From assembly GCA_032209605.1 (NCBI GenBank), contig JASFXZ010000010.1:12173385-12237384 (forward strand): DNA of 64,000 bases, written 5' to 3'. A program made the translations under genes and the position numbers. A model generated the notes under the pieces. That model was given only the letters and a program-made list of their open reading frames with translations. It was not told the DNA's origin and ran no database searches. How positions within the stretch are numbered: position 1 is the first letter of the stretch; the number at the start of each line of letters is the position of its first letter. Of this stretch, positions 1-12,450 are shown in pieces. This stretch comes from Mactromeris polynyma. Lineage: Eukaryota > Mollusca > Bivalvia > Venerida > Mactridae.

Positions 1-758
1 AACACAAACTCAAAATACTTGACATTCATCTTTTATTTACTACAATAGATAGACTTATAGAAATTATGTAAACAATAAAACTATTTACAGGTTTGCATTG
101 CACATAACACACTTCTGGTTATCACATTTATTTATTTCAGGGTTTAAAGATTCGTGACTTATCGGAGACTGGCTCGCTGATTAAAGCATACTCGCATACA
201 TGTATTGAGAATCTAACATCACCAACCGGGCTTTTCCGTGTTTCTGTATCATTTTGATCGACGAATTTAACACATTAATTCAAATATGACATCGATTACT
301 AACGCCTTTTTATCACATAAGCTAACGGCACAGTTTAAGTTTTCATTTGTAATGGGTTCGTTTCACACATATTACACGCTTAGAGTATGAATAAAGTATA
401 CATTAGGCAAAGCTGCAGTAGGGGTTGTCATTGTATAGTTAATACCCCTTATATAGTGTACAATCAGTTTTGTTTTAATTTTTGACCGTGCGTATGGGTA
501 CGCTATCAGTCCGCATTCACATAACATATCCACTAGAATATTACCACAAGTAACGCATATAAATAAATACTACCACGTCGTTAAACATTTGAGTATACGA
601 TTATATTTTAACTTATGATTCATGTTGAAATCGGCGTTCAACATAAAATAATTGATTAACCAGTTCATGCAATTATGGTGATAAAATAATGCTATACATG
701 TATTATATTTCAGATTATAATTACACTATATATTGAATTGGTATTAATATTATAATAT
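1..758. other. AT-rich intergenic stretch, no feature seen
   Basis: I found no exon with convincing splice sites, no domain motif and no obvious repeat here. It is low-GC sequence leading into a reverse-transcriptase scrap. Confidence 0.5.
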
Positions 759-1008
759 TATCAGAATCATGGACTGAAAGTATTATAATTCCCATTCACA
801 AGAAGGGAGATAAATCTAATCCATCAAATTACAGAGGTATTTCATTAATCAACACAATGGCCAAGATATTTTCTCTAGCTCTTCGCAATAGACTTAATTC
901 ACGGTGTGAGGACAGTAATATTTTATGTGATGAACAATTTGGGTTCAGAAACAAAAACAGTACATCTGATTGCGTTTTTATCCTTCAAAGTATTGTAAAT
1001 AGGGCTGT
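759..1008 (+). pseudogene. Non-LTR retrotransposon reverse-transcriptase fragment
   Basis: The plus frame reads a stretch typical of the N-terminal part of LINE reverse transcriptase: an IIPIHKKGDKSNPSNYRGIS motif, then LINTMAKIF and a QFGFR..NSTSD block (RT motifs 1 and 2). In an active element these segments form the fingers of the polymerase. The YADD catalytic box, the endonuclease and the thumb are absent. The frame opens abruptly in AT-rich DNA and is cut near 1006, where unrelated sequence resembling a hAT transposon end begins. It is a truncated, interrupted LINE copy and not a gene. The clade cannot be fixed from about 80 residues. Confidence 0.8.
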
Positions 1009-1045
1009 AACGAGTATCCGAATATCCGAGCACTCGCGGTTCAAG
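1006..1045 (+). mobile_element. Possible hAT-type transposon end
   Basis: The bases TAGGGCTGTAACGAG followed by TATCCGAATATCCGAG resemble the termini of animal hAT non-autonomous elements (TAGGGNTGTAACGA type). They begin exactly where the upstream RT frame is broken. I could not find the opposite inverted end or a target-site duplication downstream, so this could be a solo end or a chance match. Confidence 0.3.
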
Positions 1046-1958
1046 GCCAGCAATCCGAGTACCAGATTCGTTCATTATAAGATCGTCGATTTGCGAATAT
1101 TATTACCTAAACACGTTTATACTTTAAGACAAAATAATTCACGTTTACCATTTCATTTTCATCGATAGAAACATTAAACGCGTCGGTATGTATCGACAAC
1201 AAAACCGAAAGTAGGAAACGTGACACATGAAGAGCTAGAGTAAGCATAGTTGTTTCGAAGCAAAGGAATTTCGAAATAGCTAATATTTAACGATCCAATA
1301 AATATTATACTTAATTTGAATATTAATTAAATAACATAGATAATCATTGGACGCACAAAATAAATTGTTGTTTTTTTCAAATTCGAAACCAATGCCTTAA
1401 TTTTGCATGTATCGTCATTTCGTCTGCATACAAGAACCCCATTGCCTAGTTCACGTCAAAGGTGTGAAAAATACTTCGATATTTCTGTCGAAAGTGACCG
1501 AAAAGCTGTTTGTAAAGCACAATTAGGTGTGATAGCTCATGGCACTGAATACATGTGCGCACTGAAGACCGGTGGTAACCGAAAATGTCCGATTTCTATG
1601 CTAGTTTTTGTCGCACATTTGTTAATATCGTAGTGTTAAGCATTTTTAAGTTCTTCCTGAGAAATTGTCGTTTTTGCAAACAAATTATAATGCTAAACAA
1701 TATACAAGTTCAGTATACCTCTTTCTCTTTGATAGGTGTTATTTTTTAAGCACATTCGCTTGTATTGCAATTTTGAATCACACAGTTTCGAACTGTCACA
1801 AAGTAACTTGATAATCATTTTACATATTGGTTGTACTTTAGTACGAACTTCGTACGTTAAAAAAATCATAACTCTTTATACGGAGGTAGAATAACAATCG
1901 TCTTCGAGAAAACTGTCAAGCATCTACGTGTAAACAAATAGTCGTCTCCATTACAACA
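1046..1958. other. Intergenic stretch upstream of the Myb/SANT-like gene
   Basis: No coding exon was identified. The last few hundred bases probably contain the promoter and 5' untranslated region of the gene that starts at 1959. No TATA box or other element could be assigned with confidence. Confidence 0.4.
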
Positions 1959-2930
1959 ATGACAGCTGTCAGTGTCAAAATAAAAAAACCGAACTGGACG
2001 GAGGCTGAGGTTCTGTGCTTGGTAGACAATGTCACAGCTGCTGATATTGTTGATAACAAATTTAGTAGCCACGTGACGGCGTATGCCAAGCACAGATTTT
2101 GGGATGATGTAGAGGAAAGGTATGTCTAATATCCTTTTGCGACTGCTTACATTAGGAGATCTACTTGATTTAACCATTTACCCTGATGAAAACGACGTTT
2201 ATCACACTATCGACTAGTTTATAATAGGACTAGGCTGTCCATCCATTCAATATGACAAGGACAGAAGGAGCTGCACTTTTCGCTTCTTAAGTCAAACCTT
2301 TATTAATCTGTTAGTGATTAGTGAAATTCACAATGAATTTGACTCATTGACATTTCCGAAAATACAATGTATAAGTGAAGAAGTGTTGTAGTTAAAATAC
2401 TGGAATATGGTTGGGTTATATTGGTCTGAAAAGTGAACAAAGTACTCAACACAGGCTGAATCATGATCATCAATCACATAGCCTACTCTAGTTAATATGT
2501 CATTCAGACACGTCTTGTAGTGTTCAGCTTTAATACGTGAAATTAAACGTTCTTTGGAAATAAAAACAATAACATTTTAATACATGTAGTATGTCTGTAT
2601 TCATTTCAGAATAAATAGTATATGTGTCTGTATACGGACACAGGAAGAAATAAAAAAGAAATGGGCTGATTTGAAGGTATGAAAAGTAATTCAAGAGCAA
2701 ACAATCGTGTACTGTACCGTACTCTCCTATTTCATAATCTGTACTGATGAATATTAAGATGTGCAACAACATGAAAAAAAGTCAAGATGGTGGTTAACAA
2801 ATAAGCCGTTTATATAATGTTTTTGCAAAATACAAGTTTTAATAATAATCTGAAATACATATTAAGATACTTATTAATATTATGAGCTCTATTCAACCTG
2901 TTCCTTTTTTCAGTCATCTACAAAGAAAAG
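1959..2930 (+). CDS. Myb/SANT-like DNA-binding protein, first three exons (partial)
   Basis: I assemble three exons. Exon 1 (1959-2119) starts MTAVSVKIKKPNWTEAE and ends at donor AG|GTATGT in phase 2. Exon 2 (2610-2676) follows TTCATTTCAG and encodes RINSICVCIRTQEEIKKKW. Exon 3 (2914-2930) follows TTTTTTCAG, encodes SSTKK and ends AAAAG|GTATTT. All phases agree. The product has the layout of the Myb/SANT-like domain found in NAIF1, TSNARE1 and Harbinger-transposon partner proteins (Pfam Myb_DNA-bind_5): a W-x-E-x-E helix, then FWDDVER-x-N, then a KKKWADLK recognition helix. Such proteins bind DNA in the nucleus. Exon 3 is only 17 nt, and the next exon was not found before the antisense LINE at 4.6 kb. 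The remainder could lie beyond it, or the gene could be a truncated remnant. A second gene of this family starts at 61742. Confidence 0.7.
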
Positions 2931-4569
2931 GTATTTCTTCCAGATTCAAATATTCAATTTATGCTAGTATATAAACTCATAAAAACAAGTGAAAGCCTGT
3001 TATTCCTCTTACCCATTGTGTGTTCAAATTTAACATTCATGTAATATTTATTTAATTGCACCTGCTGGTAATATAATTTAAGTAAAATGATATAAAAATG
3101 GACAAAGAATGAAAAATGCTCAGATTTAAATGTTCCTCAAATATTTAAATCAATTAAATAGTGTGTGTATATTAAGATCCTTGGATACATTCCACAGGCA
3201 ACAGTTGTGGGGATAGATGGTGGTTATGACTCCTTTCAAATAACTGGTAAGACACTTCAGTAATTTATTGTGTTTTTCTTTGAAAATTGGTTCATTCCAT
3301 TCAATATTTGTAGGAGTATATGGCATGAAATGATAGTTTGTAGATATCAATTAGACAGAACTTGTGTGCAGACTGATCTGGATCTGTAGTGTTTGCACAT
3401 ATGATTACATTTATATGTAAGCATCAGATATAGACACACTTCTATGTACTAACTGAACTTAGTACAGTCTTGCATGCACACAATCGGTATGTTATGTAAT
3501 AATATTACATGTAACACTGTAGTAACTCAGTAGCTTATGGTTGGAAAGAAGATGGAAACAAGGTTCAAGTACCTGTTTTAATCTTGATAGTGTGGGTTTT
3601 CAAATAAAAGTAGTTGTAGAACAAAATTCATCTTAACAAAGTGTCCCTGACTCGTGTTACTAATAACAGTCACTAAAATGGTGCTTCTATCAATATTACT
3701 ACTTTAACTTTCTGAGCCAAATGCCTACATGAGTTTAATGAATAAGTTAAACACATTTTATATCATCGTATTATATTCACTATAAACTTTCAGGAAATTT
3801 GGCTGACTTTCAGAACAAGAGTGGTAAATTGTAAATCTGGGAACTATCTATTAAATCAGCAACCTAAGTATATGTGGATTTATAATCGTGTCGATAATGC
3901 AATTTAATATGGTGGATGTATTTAAGTATATTCGCCTATTTTATGCTTGTATACAAGTAATTTACGAGCCGGTATATTAAAAGTATTAAATGTGCATTTA
4001 CAAGATTCAGTATTGTTCAAATTCAATTTACGATCACTAATGCGGAACTCCAGTATGTAAAGTGAGTGTTATGGTTCACCATCGTATTCAACGAAGAACC
4101 GTTTGCAAACATTCCCTAACGAACAACCTATCCGTCTATATGACGTTTTCAACTTTGCAGTCCATTAAACACTTTCAGTAGTACATGTATATTATGTGAA
4201 GATAATCGGGTTGTTAGCAAGGGGAACCATGATTTGGTAACGTACACGGTTACTGAATAAGGAGCATATTTGTACATATCAAAAGAGACTTGAATTTCGG
4301 ACTATATATATATTTATTTCGGTAGTTGTGTATACATGGTACATGGATAATTAAGACATGCAATGATATTAAAATAATAATTATGACATGTGCATAATAC
4401 CCATGCCATACACACCAACACCTAGGATAGCACAATAAAGAGTAAATTCTTATTTCCATTGTGGTCCTACTTGTTGGTGGCATGACATAGAGAGGCATAA
4501 AAATCTAATTAAATAATATCACAGAACAAGAAAATAATTGTATCACAAAATGCCACATACCCAATAACA
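2931..4569. other. Presumed intron or intergenic DNA
   Basis: I looked for a plus-strand exon continuing the Myb/SANT-like frame in phase 2 and found none that stays open. One acceptor-like site near 3811 gives about 30 open codons of unremarkable composition, and I do not call it an exon. Confidence 0.35.
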
Positions 4570-6530
4570 TTATCACAAGATTATATTACAATGGGGGTAA
4601 TTTATTCCACAGAGAACATTCCATATAGCAAAACTATTTTAATCCAAAACGTTTGACTTTTGGGACAGCGAAAGCACCTTTTGAACTGAGCCTTGTCTTA
4701 TAACTATGAATACGGTTTTGAGAAATAAAATGTTCTCCCATGTAATATGGTGCTAATCCATTTTTAATTTTAAAAACATGAACTAGAATAATCTGGTCGA
4801 CTCGTTTATTGACAGAGGTAATTAGTTGACAGTTTAAAAATGATCAATATTTACATGACTTTTGCAGTCCAATCCAACTACACATCTCAATAATATAGTT
4901 TGTGTTGTTTGGAACTTATTTCTGAGAGATTGAGACATGCTATAATACCATATAGAACAGGCATAGTCAAAGTGACACTGAAATAATGACAAAACGATTA
5001 AACGGTGTGTGTGTTGAGTTAGATACTCTTTTTTACGGTATAAAAACTTCAGTCTGGCATTAGTCTTTTTGAGAATTGAACATGCCATAATATCAAGACA
5101 GAGTTTGATCTAGAGTAACACCCAGGTATTTAACAGAAGATGTCGACTTATTAGTTGAATCATTGCATTTTACATCAAGATTAGTAGTTGACTTTAGTTT
5201 GTGTTTTGAACCGAATAAAATAGATTCAGTTTTACCTAGATGTAGGGACAATTTATTGTCAATCAGCCATTGATTTACAAGAACAAGATCTTCTGATAAC
5301 AATTTCTCAACATGAGACTTATCTTTTCCTGAAACAAGAATAGCCGAGTCATCAGCATAAAGCAGAAATTTATTTTTTACTATAGCTGACATGTCATTGA
5401 CATATATTAAAAATAAAAGCGGTCCAAGTATAGACCCTTGTGGTACACCACATGTAATAGACGCACGTTTAGAATGTGTCCCATACACATCTACAAGCTG
5501 TTGTCTGTCATTAAGATATGACTTAAATCATCGCAAAATATCATTACCAAGACCTGAGGCTTGAAGTTTTAAATGTAAAATGGAGTGATCCACAGTGTCA
5601 AACGCCTTCTGTAGAATCTAAAAGAATCATGCCAACAAAGTTACCTTTGTCCATTTCAAGTCTAATATAATCAGTTAAATGGATTAAACATGTATCGGTT
5701 GAGAAACCACTTCTAAATCCAGACTGAAATTCATAAAATAGTCCATTATCTTTAAAATGTGATTCGATCTGGTCATAGACAACTCGTTCATTTTTTTTGG
5801 ACAAAATGCTTAAAATAAAAACAGGTCGGTAATTACCAGCAGAAATCTTATCATTTTTCTTATAAAGGGGAACAACCGTAGCAATTTTAAGATCACCGCA
5901 CAGTTCCTTGTACTAAGGATAGATTAATTATATGAGTTAGATGACTAGCAATAATGGGAGCACCATCTTTTACTAACGAGATGGAATATTATCTAATCCT
6001 GTAGCTTTATCAGCACTCAACTTTGTTAAGTATTTAAGAACTTTCTTTTCTGAGACTACAGAAAAGGAATAATTATTTGTAAGGACACCTTTTTCAGCAT
6101 AAAACTTGTCAACGAATTGTTTACCAAATTTAAGAAGATATGGAGGAAGCTTGTCCACAAGTTTGAATGCAACTGTAGTATAAAAATAGTTAATCGTTTC
6201 AGCTATAGATTTCTTATCAAAATAAATATTATCATCAATCTTTAGACAAATGTTTGCATGAGCGGAAGACACCCCCTTCTTTAATGGTAAACCAAGACCT
6301 TTAAGAGATTTAGAATCAGTTTTATTTTGTTCAAGACTATCAGTAAAGAAATTCTTTTTAGCCGAATCAACAGCATACTGAACTCTATTTCTCACATATT
6401 TAAATTTATTAAAATTTTCATCAGTTTTTCTTTTTTTATAATAACGAAAAGCCCTATCCCACTCATTGATTGATTGCAAGATATCAGAATTCATCCATGG
6501 TTCAGTTCTTTGTTTGATTCTCATCTGTTT
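4570..6530 (-). mobile_element. Decayed non-LTR (LINE) retrotransposon, jockey/CR1-like RT
   Basis: On the minus strand the pol product can be followed in pieces. 6524-5973 holds the linker before RT, ending in LSADKATGLDNIP. 5804-5598 has the QSGFRSGFSTDTCL block. 5488-5093 has GVPQGSILGPLLFLIYVNDM and the catalytic LLYADDSA box, then LGVTLD. 5088-4834 and an out-of-frame piece down to about 4600 carry the C-terminal thumb, including KIKNGLAPYYMGE and a WNKLPP end. The pieces lie in different frames separated by frameshifts and stops. No endonuclease domain precedes 6530, so the copy is 5'-truncated and dead. The motifs fit the jockey/CR1 group of LINEs, but the clade is inference. It lies between the Myb/SANT-like exons and the Shisa-like gene. 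Confidence 0.88.
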
Positions 6531-6910
6531 TATAGGTGCAATATCATCAATAATATACTAAACTTTCAAAATAAATACTTCTAACACTAGACAAAAACAA
6601 AGAACAGGCGAAAACAATACAACCAGATATAGAATAAGTTGGAACGAGAAAAAAAGAAAAAAGGAAACAATTTAAAACTATAGATCCAAAATTTGTCATG
6701 AATTCATTGTACATTGCAACCTCCCTGAATGATTTCTCTTCAACTTTTGTATCATTTTTGCCTGTAGTAAGCATTCATAATTACACTAACCTCTTTATAG
6801 AAATAACCTCTCAACAACAGACAAAATTTGAGTATACCAATGATGTTACTCTTGAGAGGGTGCACTACATCAAATTATGAAGAGGACAAAAGCGGGCAAT
6901 TTCGACGAAC

Positions 6911-9900
6911 TCAAGTAGGTTGTTCATTCGATCCAAATGGATGATTCGTCTCGGTGAATGGTTCATTTGGATTGCTGAAACCTTGATTTGTAGCTGGCAT
7001 ACCCGGGACCGTTGAAACCGGCATACCCGGGCCCGTTGAAGCCGGCATACCCGAGCCCGAAGGAGAAAATGCTTGATACTGAGGTGGGTGTGCTGGGTCA
7101 GGATGCATGCCGTAGCCTTGGTTAGCTTGCGGTTGTTGGTACTGCCCACCGGGTGTCATCATAATTACATCTGTAACATACATGTAACGGTGTATTAAAC
7201 TTTTGTATACAGCGTTATTCAATAAAAGTCCTTATTTGTAGGCTTCCAACCCTAATTTTATGTTTACAAGTTATGTAGGTATTTTTTTTTAAATCTACAC
7301 TTCTTGTACGAAATTGATTTAACTATATTTCTCTTAATTTAGGTGTCGGCTTGATGACCTAGTACATCCGAGTCGTTGTAGCTTAAGACGTAGTTCTTAC
7401 AAATGTTGAAGTCCCCCAATGAAGCCTGTCACTAGCTTTACTGATTCAATGTCTGCTGTTTTTATTGTTACGGTGTAACCTTTGTGTAATTTCTTTTTAC
7501 TTAAATAGTGATTTCTATTTTGCAGGACTACATTTTTGTATGAAAATATTTAAAAAGTGCATCAAATCGACCATATTGACAGTTGTATAATGAAAATTTG
7601 GACAGTGACTGTAAATATTGATTGATAGTAAACAGTTCATTGTTAATGGTGGTGTTTCTAAACCGAAAGTAGCCAATTTAAACATCAAAATGATGGTAAC
7701 ATTTGTGTTGTCTTAATTAAACTATCTTATATTTTGTTTTGATTTAAAAAAAAACTTGAAACAGGATAATTCATAATACTAGGTATCATTGTGTCAAAAA
7801 GATGTATATACCAATAGTTCTTCCATGACAGCGACGATTCTTTGAAAACAGGAGTTAAATATCTTATCTAATGCAAATAATGTCAAAATCAAAATGTTTT
7901 CGTCTGCAGCAATGCCATTCCTTACCAAATATGCAAAGAATTTTTTACATACATTAATTAAGTAACAAATGGTTCACCGCTTTAAATTAATTGAGAGATT
8001 TGCTTACACAGTCAGTTTTCCAGAAGAATTACACGAATACATTTGTCCAGGAAATACCTCATATAAAGTGCAAAACCATAAAAAAACACCAAGGAGACAT
8101 ATAGAATACAAATACAAAGGAAAAATGGACACAAGATACGAACATGAATGTTGAGTGAAAACATGAGAACCGTCATGGAACAACATGAGGATTTAAACCT
8201 AGTCAAAATCACTTAATATACTTACTGGTAGCTGGTTGCTGTGTGGCTGGGCCCACCACAGTCCCTCTGTTCTTATTGCCGCCACAGCATGCCATACAAC
8301 ATGCAATACAACAAATGAACACACCTAAGCCACCGAGACCTATCACAATAGGTGCCCATCTGAAAAGAACACTCCGATCTTATAAAAGGGTCTTACAGTT
8401 GGACATATATGTCTTTATGATTGTCCTGTACGACGAGCTGTTCCGATATATGCAACGTGTTATCTGCCCTGTTGATTACCTGCAAAACATGAATATTTCA
8501 TATCCACACCCAGTATTGCTTAGATGGTAACTCTAGATTATAGCATTGTTTAGGAACCAACAAACTCAAAAGTCATTCATATAAAAGTGACATAACACAT
8601 GGAACGTGTCAATATGCTAACTATTTTGTTAAAGATATTCATTATTTTATCATTTATACAAGTCAAAGGGGCTAATCCTTGTAGTCCTATGTGTTATAGA
8701 TCATGGAATAGCATTCTGAAACTTTGTGCAGAGCCTTGACCTCCTTGTTTCTTAAATTTTATCAACAATCTCTTGCATTGGTTGTACAAATGGTAAAAGC
8801 GATGTCCCTTGGTGATATCGTTCCAAATACTATTATCTAATATCACTATTCCAAAAATTGTATAAGTATTAAATAGCGATGTCAACGAATAACAAATCAG
8901 GTATTCGAAAAATTCGATCAGCCTTTCGAATGAATATTCGATCGTTATAACTTAGACAAAATTATTAAATAACTCATATTTCATATACCAACATTCCTTA
9001 CGTGTATTCTACTTTCGTTGTCACCGGAAGTTAAGGCTCTGACGAATGAAGCTATTGCAGTAAATAGATCATCAACTGAATGTCAATTCAGTAGGCACCT
9101 ATTTTCTTCTATTTGACACTATGGACTATCAAACTGTCACAAACGGTCAGTAATTAACAGGTTATCGAAAGGGACCAACCGTCATCACCCCAACGATATA
9201 CAATTATATTAGCACCCCCTTTTACAAGCGCGTATATTTCAACAACAACAGCCTGTATTACTCTCTTACTGAAAGTTTTTATTGAGTATATTTTTCCGAA
9301 TATTCGAATATTAAACCAGGATACGAATATTCGACGTAAAGAACGAATATTCGGTGACATCCCTAGTATTAAACTGTACTGGTCATAAGAGTTAACCCGC
9401 CATTTTGTATTTTGAGACTGTTCTTAACATCAAAGTTATCTGCAACGATGACTGTGATTTTCACAGGTTAACTTCGACTGTTACGATGATTCTATTCATT
9501 TGTTTTATACACGCTATCGAGCTAACTGACTGCAATACAAATTAACAGAATTTGTATTCAGGTCTTACGAACCTAGATGTGAAATAGTTCTGACGGATAG
9601 TACTATTGACCAGTATACTGTGAAAGTCCCTTTTTCGCGAGGTGTTTATTATCGCGTTAATTCGCGAGTTTGAAACTTCGGAAATTCAAAATCTCGCTAA
9701 AATATGTGTTTTTCACTATGTCCAAACATCTTAACAAGAAACAAACTCGCGAAAAACACGAAACAAAATGGAAATTCGCGAAATAAAGTGCCCGCGAAAA
9801 TAAAGAGTTTTACATTATATCTAAATATGGGTAAACTTGTTAACAAAAATTAAAGTCATGTTTTTGAGGAACAAGAAAAATCGGTCAATGGCGCTAGCGG

Positions 9901-11761
9901 GATTCGAACCCGGGTCTACGGATACCGACGTTTTGTAGTAGAGATACGTACATGTTCTTCACGAAATAATCTACACAGAAGCCGGTCCGGTCGTCAGATG
10001 GAGCAACCAATAGTATATTACTACAGCAATCCAACAATCCAAACAAAGAAGTGCCACAGCAATAGTCGTTGCACCATTGCTGTTCGTGGTAATCGAATGT
10101 CAAATCGTAGTAAGCATTACAATATTCCCCACTCCTGGTGTGCAAGTTATGTGATAAATATAATTACTCAATACAGCTTGATCGCGACATAGCGGTGGTG
10201 ATATTTGATATTATAATTTTGCGTTTTTTTTCCAAATTTGGTCAGAAATGCAGTATAAATAAAATAATTCAAACTAAAGGCATACTCTCAGTATTCAATG
10301 TTTACTATTAGATTAGTTGATTTATTACTTTAACATTGTTTCGGCTTTATAAATACTCTCAGCAAAACTAGCGCAATAAAATGTGTTCATTTGAAGGAGA
10401 CGTTTTAACAAGATTTAAATGATAAACTTCAGTAATATGATCTATGTCTGTTTTAACCACTACTCACTGGTTATTGTACAAATAATTGACAAGTTATTTT
10501 TATTAATCCATATCCATATATTCAAAAGAGAACTGCGAGATAGGTTTCAGATTACGCCGTTTAATTATAATGCAAATATTTTATTTCAAGAACTTAATTG
10601 GATGCATTTCTTGTTCAAATGTAAATATCATATTGTTGTACTTGTGCACAGAACTTCAAAGAATTTCACATGGGCCTCTTTATACATGTACGAATGCACT
10701 ACAAATTTCAACCAATGGTATACATTGTTCACACTTCAATCTGTCTCAAGTAATAATTTGTTACACCCAATTTTAAGTCTTACTACACTAAATTAACTTT
10801 TCAAAATAAAGCTATATCAATATGGAACGACACTCCCAAGTAACATGTCAAAAGCAAAAACGTTTTCGATCTCTGTTACAAATGTATCTTCTATCTTAAT
10901 ATCTAAAATATCTATTTTATTTAAGTGATTCAACAAAACACGGGTCACTCGGCTGTTTACAGATTTGGTATCTTCTATTTTTTCCTATTTCTTTTTCGAG
11001 CCATTTTTTTTATTGTATTGTAGATTTTTGTTTTATAAATTCTTTGTCTTAATTATGATTTTCTTGCATGGTGATATGTATTCTTTGTCATATAATTTAG
11101 GTATCCTGTATATTGCATACACTAGTTCTCCCCAGGACGCATGTAAAAACAATATGAATCTTTTTCTGACGACTTAGAAAATATAATATGCTTTATATTT
11201 CACTTTACTGAAATTAAAAGTCTTGTACCATAATTGCACGCTTTCTCACAATTTGTCACAATACTCAATACAATTTTTGTTGCTGCTTTGTAAAAAAACT
11301 ATTTTCCGTGTTCAATATGCAAATTTCATAACACAACGCGACTTCATATACACATTAAATACAATAATATATGTAAATGTTACTTTATCACTCTCAAACT
11401 ATTATTGTTATTAAAACGTTGTTGCTAGGTTACCGCATACACGAAACAGTTGTTCAATGTTAACTGTAACCCGGACAATAAAGAATATATATTAAACAAA
11501 ATTGGCTTCCAAATCTATATGGTGAATTTCATAACGCGACGCAACCTTATAATTATACAAATACATTAATGGACTTACACTATAATATGAAGGCAGACAA
11601 AAACAACAATAAACACATAAAAGCAATAGCAACAGCACCAGACGAACGCTAAAACAACAAATAGCAACAACACCAATTACAACAAAATATATTTTCTTAC
11701 CGAAAAGACAAATGCAGACGAAGAGGAAGAAACAACTTCTGACATCCATGATATTCACCAT
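6911..11761 (-). CDS. Shisa/CYYR1-like cysteine-rich single-pass membrane protein
   Basis: Exons, in order on the minus strand: 11761-11701 is a signal-peptide candidate (MDVRSCFFLFVCICLF, donor G|GTAAGA). 10134 to about 10008 is Cys-rich, with EYCNAYYD, WCNDYCCGT and LLDCCS. 8479-8397 ends CT|GTAAGA. 8359-8226 encodes the membrane segment WAPIVIGLGGLGVFICC followed by paired cysteines. 7170-6911 encodes a Pro/Gly-rich tail and the stop. Phases agree for the last three exons. The WC..YCCG..CC motif, one membrane span, juxtamembrane cysteines and a tail with a PPxY motif (PPQY) match the Shisa/WBP1/CYYR1 superfamily, whose tails recruit WW-domain proteins such as NEDD4-type ligases. The tail also has three imperfect GMPxST repeats. 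Weak points: the 3' end of the Cys-rich exon is uncertain, and the signal exon leaves phase 1 while the next needs phase 2. A 70-nt segment at 11648-11579 would restore phase but looks doubtful. Confidence 0.62.
8874..9365. mobile_element. Non-autonomous hAT element (MITE) with 8-bp target-site duplication
   Basis: The element starts TAGCGATGTCAACGAATA and ends with the inverted TATTCGGTGACATCCCTA. It is flanked on both sides by the same 8 bases, GTATTAAA (8866-8873 and 9366-9373). Eight-base duplications and short inverted ends are hallmarks of hAT transposons. Sub-terminal GAATATTCG words recur in both orientations. No transposase frame is present. It sits in an intron of the Shisa-like gene. 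Confidence 0.88.
9619..9813. mobile_element. TTCGCG-rich MITE-like inverted repeat
   Basis: The left end (TGAAAGTCCCTTTTTCGCGA) and the inverted right end (GTAAAACTCTTTATTTTCGC) are diverged inverted copies. Clustered TTCGCG words lie between them, and the inner arms both carry TCGCGAGTTTG. It has no coding capacity. The boundary bases and target-site duplication are not resolved. Confidence 0.5.
9835..9945 (-). repeat. Partial tRNA-derived SINE (family A)
   Basis: The minus strand reads CCGTAGACCCGGGTTCGAAT (a pol III B-box) followed by CCCGCTAGCGCCATTGACCG and a TTTTTC..GTTC..AACATGACTTTA tail. The same order occurs on the plus strand at 35212-35318 and 41818-41905. Only the second half of the tRNA-like head is clear here, and the A-box region is diverged. 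Confidence 0.6.
10560..11130 (+). mobile_element. LINE 3' end: C-terminal RT tail and 3' UTR
   Basis: The plus strand shows a typical LINE C-terminal pattern: LFQELNWM...YHIVVLVHRT, then LYMYE, then SSNNLLHP. After a frame change come AISIWNDTP and SNMSKAKTF. This is the thumb and tail of a jockey/CR1-like polymerase with no catalytic motifs. T-rich sequence to about 11130 is probably 3' UTR. It is a dead 5'-truncated copy, and the frame that opens at 10419 is not an independent gene. Confidence 0.55.
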
Positions 11762-12450
11762 TATTAAACTATTTAACGGTGTTTACACCAAAAATGAACC
11801 TATTAAGACGGTAACTCAAATTTCTTGCACGCGTGGTTACGGTGCCAGTTAACATTTCAATGAGTCGAATGATTTAACCCTACCAATGCGCCTGCGCATA
11901 ACCCAAATTCATTTCAAGTAGATTTTCCGAAAATGGAATAATTAACTCGTTTGTATGCGCTTTTGAGTCATTCAATGTACTGTGTAGTTAAAATACGATA
12001 TTCAAAGAACGCGGCTCTGCACGTTTTCGGAAATCTATAATAAAGTATTGATTAAAAACATGAAAAACAGGTTTTCTCGATGTAAACAAATATTTCGTTT
12101 TAAATTCGTTTTGTCTGAAGTGTATTAACAAAGAAGTCAAATACAAGAATGCATTTAAAAGCGTACAAATTCACTTAGATTCAAATATATAACCGACTCA
12201 AAATGGAAGAAAAAAATATATATACCATGTAGAAAGGTGGAATTTGAATTGCAAATCATAGGTAAATGATTGAAGTTCTTTTACTGCTATCAACAACAGT
12301 GAAAAGGTTTAGTTATTTCATAAAATATTTCCACCCAACACGGATGTACCCCAGCGAACATTTAGCCCAGAACGACATTCAAGTTTTCAAAGTCTGTTGT
12401 CGATTTAACTTCACAAAGCGGTTGAGGCTTCAACATTTTTAATTAATGTA
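11762..12450. other. Upstream flank of the Shisa-like gene, no further gene seen
   Basis: This would contain the promoter of the minus-strand Shisa-like gene if its first exon is correctly placed. A few GC-richer words occur (for example around 11880-11900), but I assign no regulatory site. Confidence 0.3.

Noticed and set aside
8243..8530. Plus-strand 95-codon frame
   Set aside because: It is the antisense shadow of the Shisa-like membrane exon (8226-8359) and the adjoining exon at 8397-8479, both of which have splice sites and phase on the minus strand.
11579..11648. A 70-nt extra exon of the Shisa-like gene
   Set aside because: It restores phase between the signal-peptide exon and the Cys exon, but encodes a second long hydrophobic Cys-rich run and rests on splice sites in a T-rich tract. 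It is kept only as a note.
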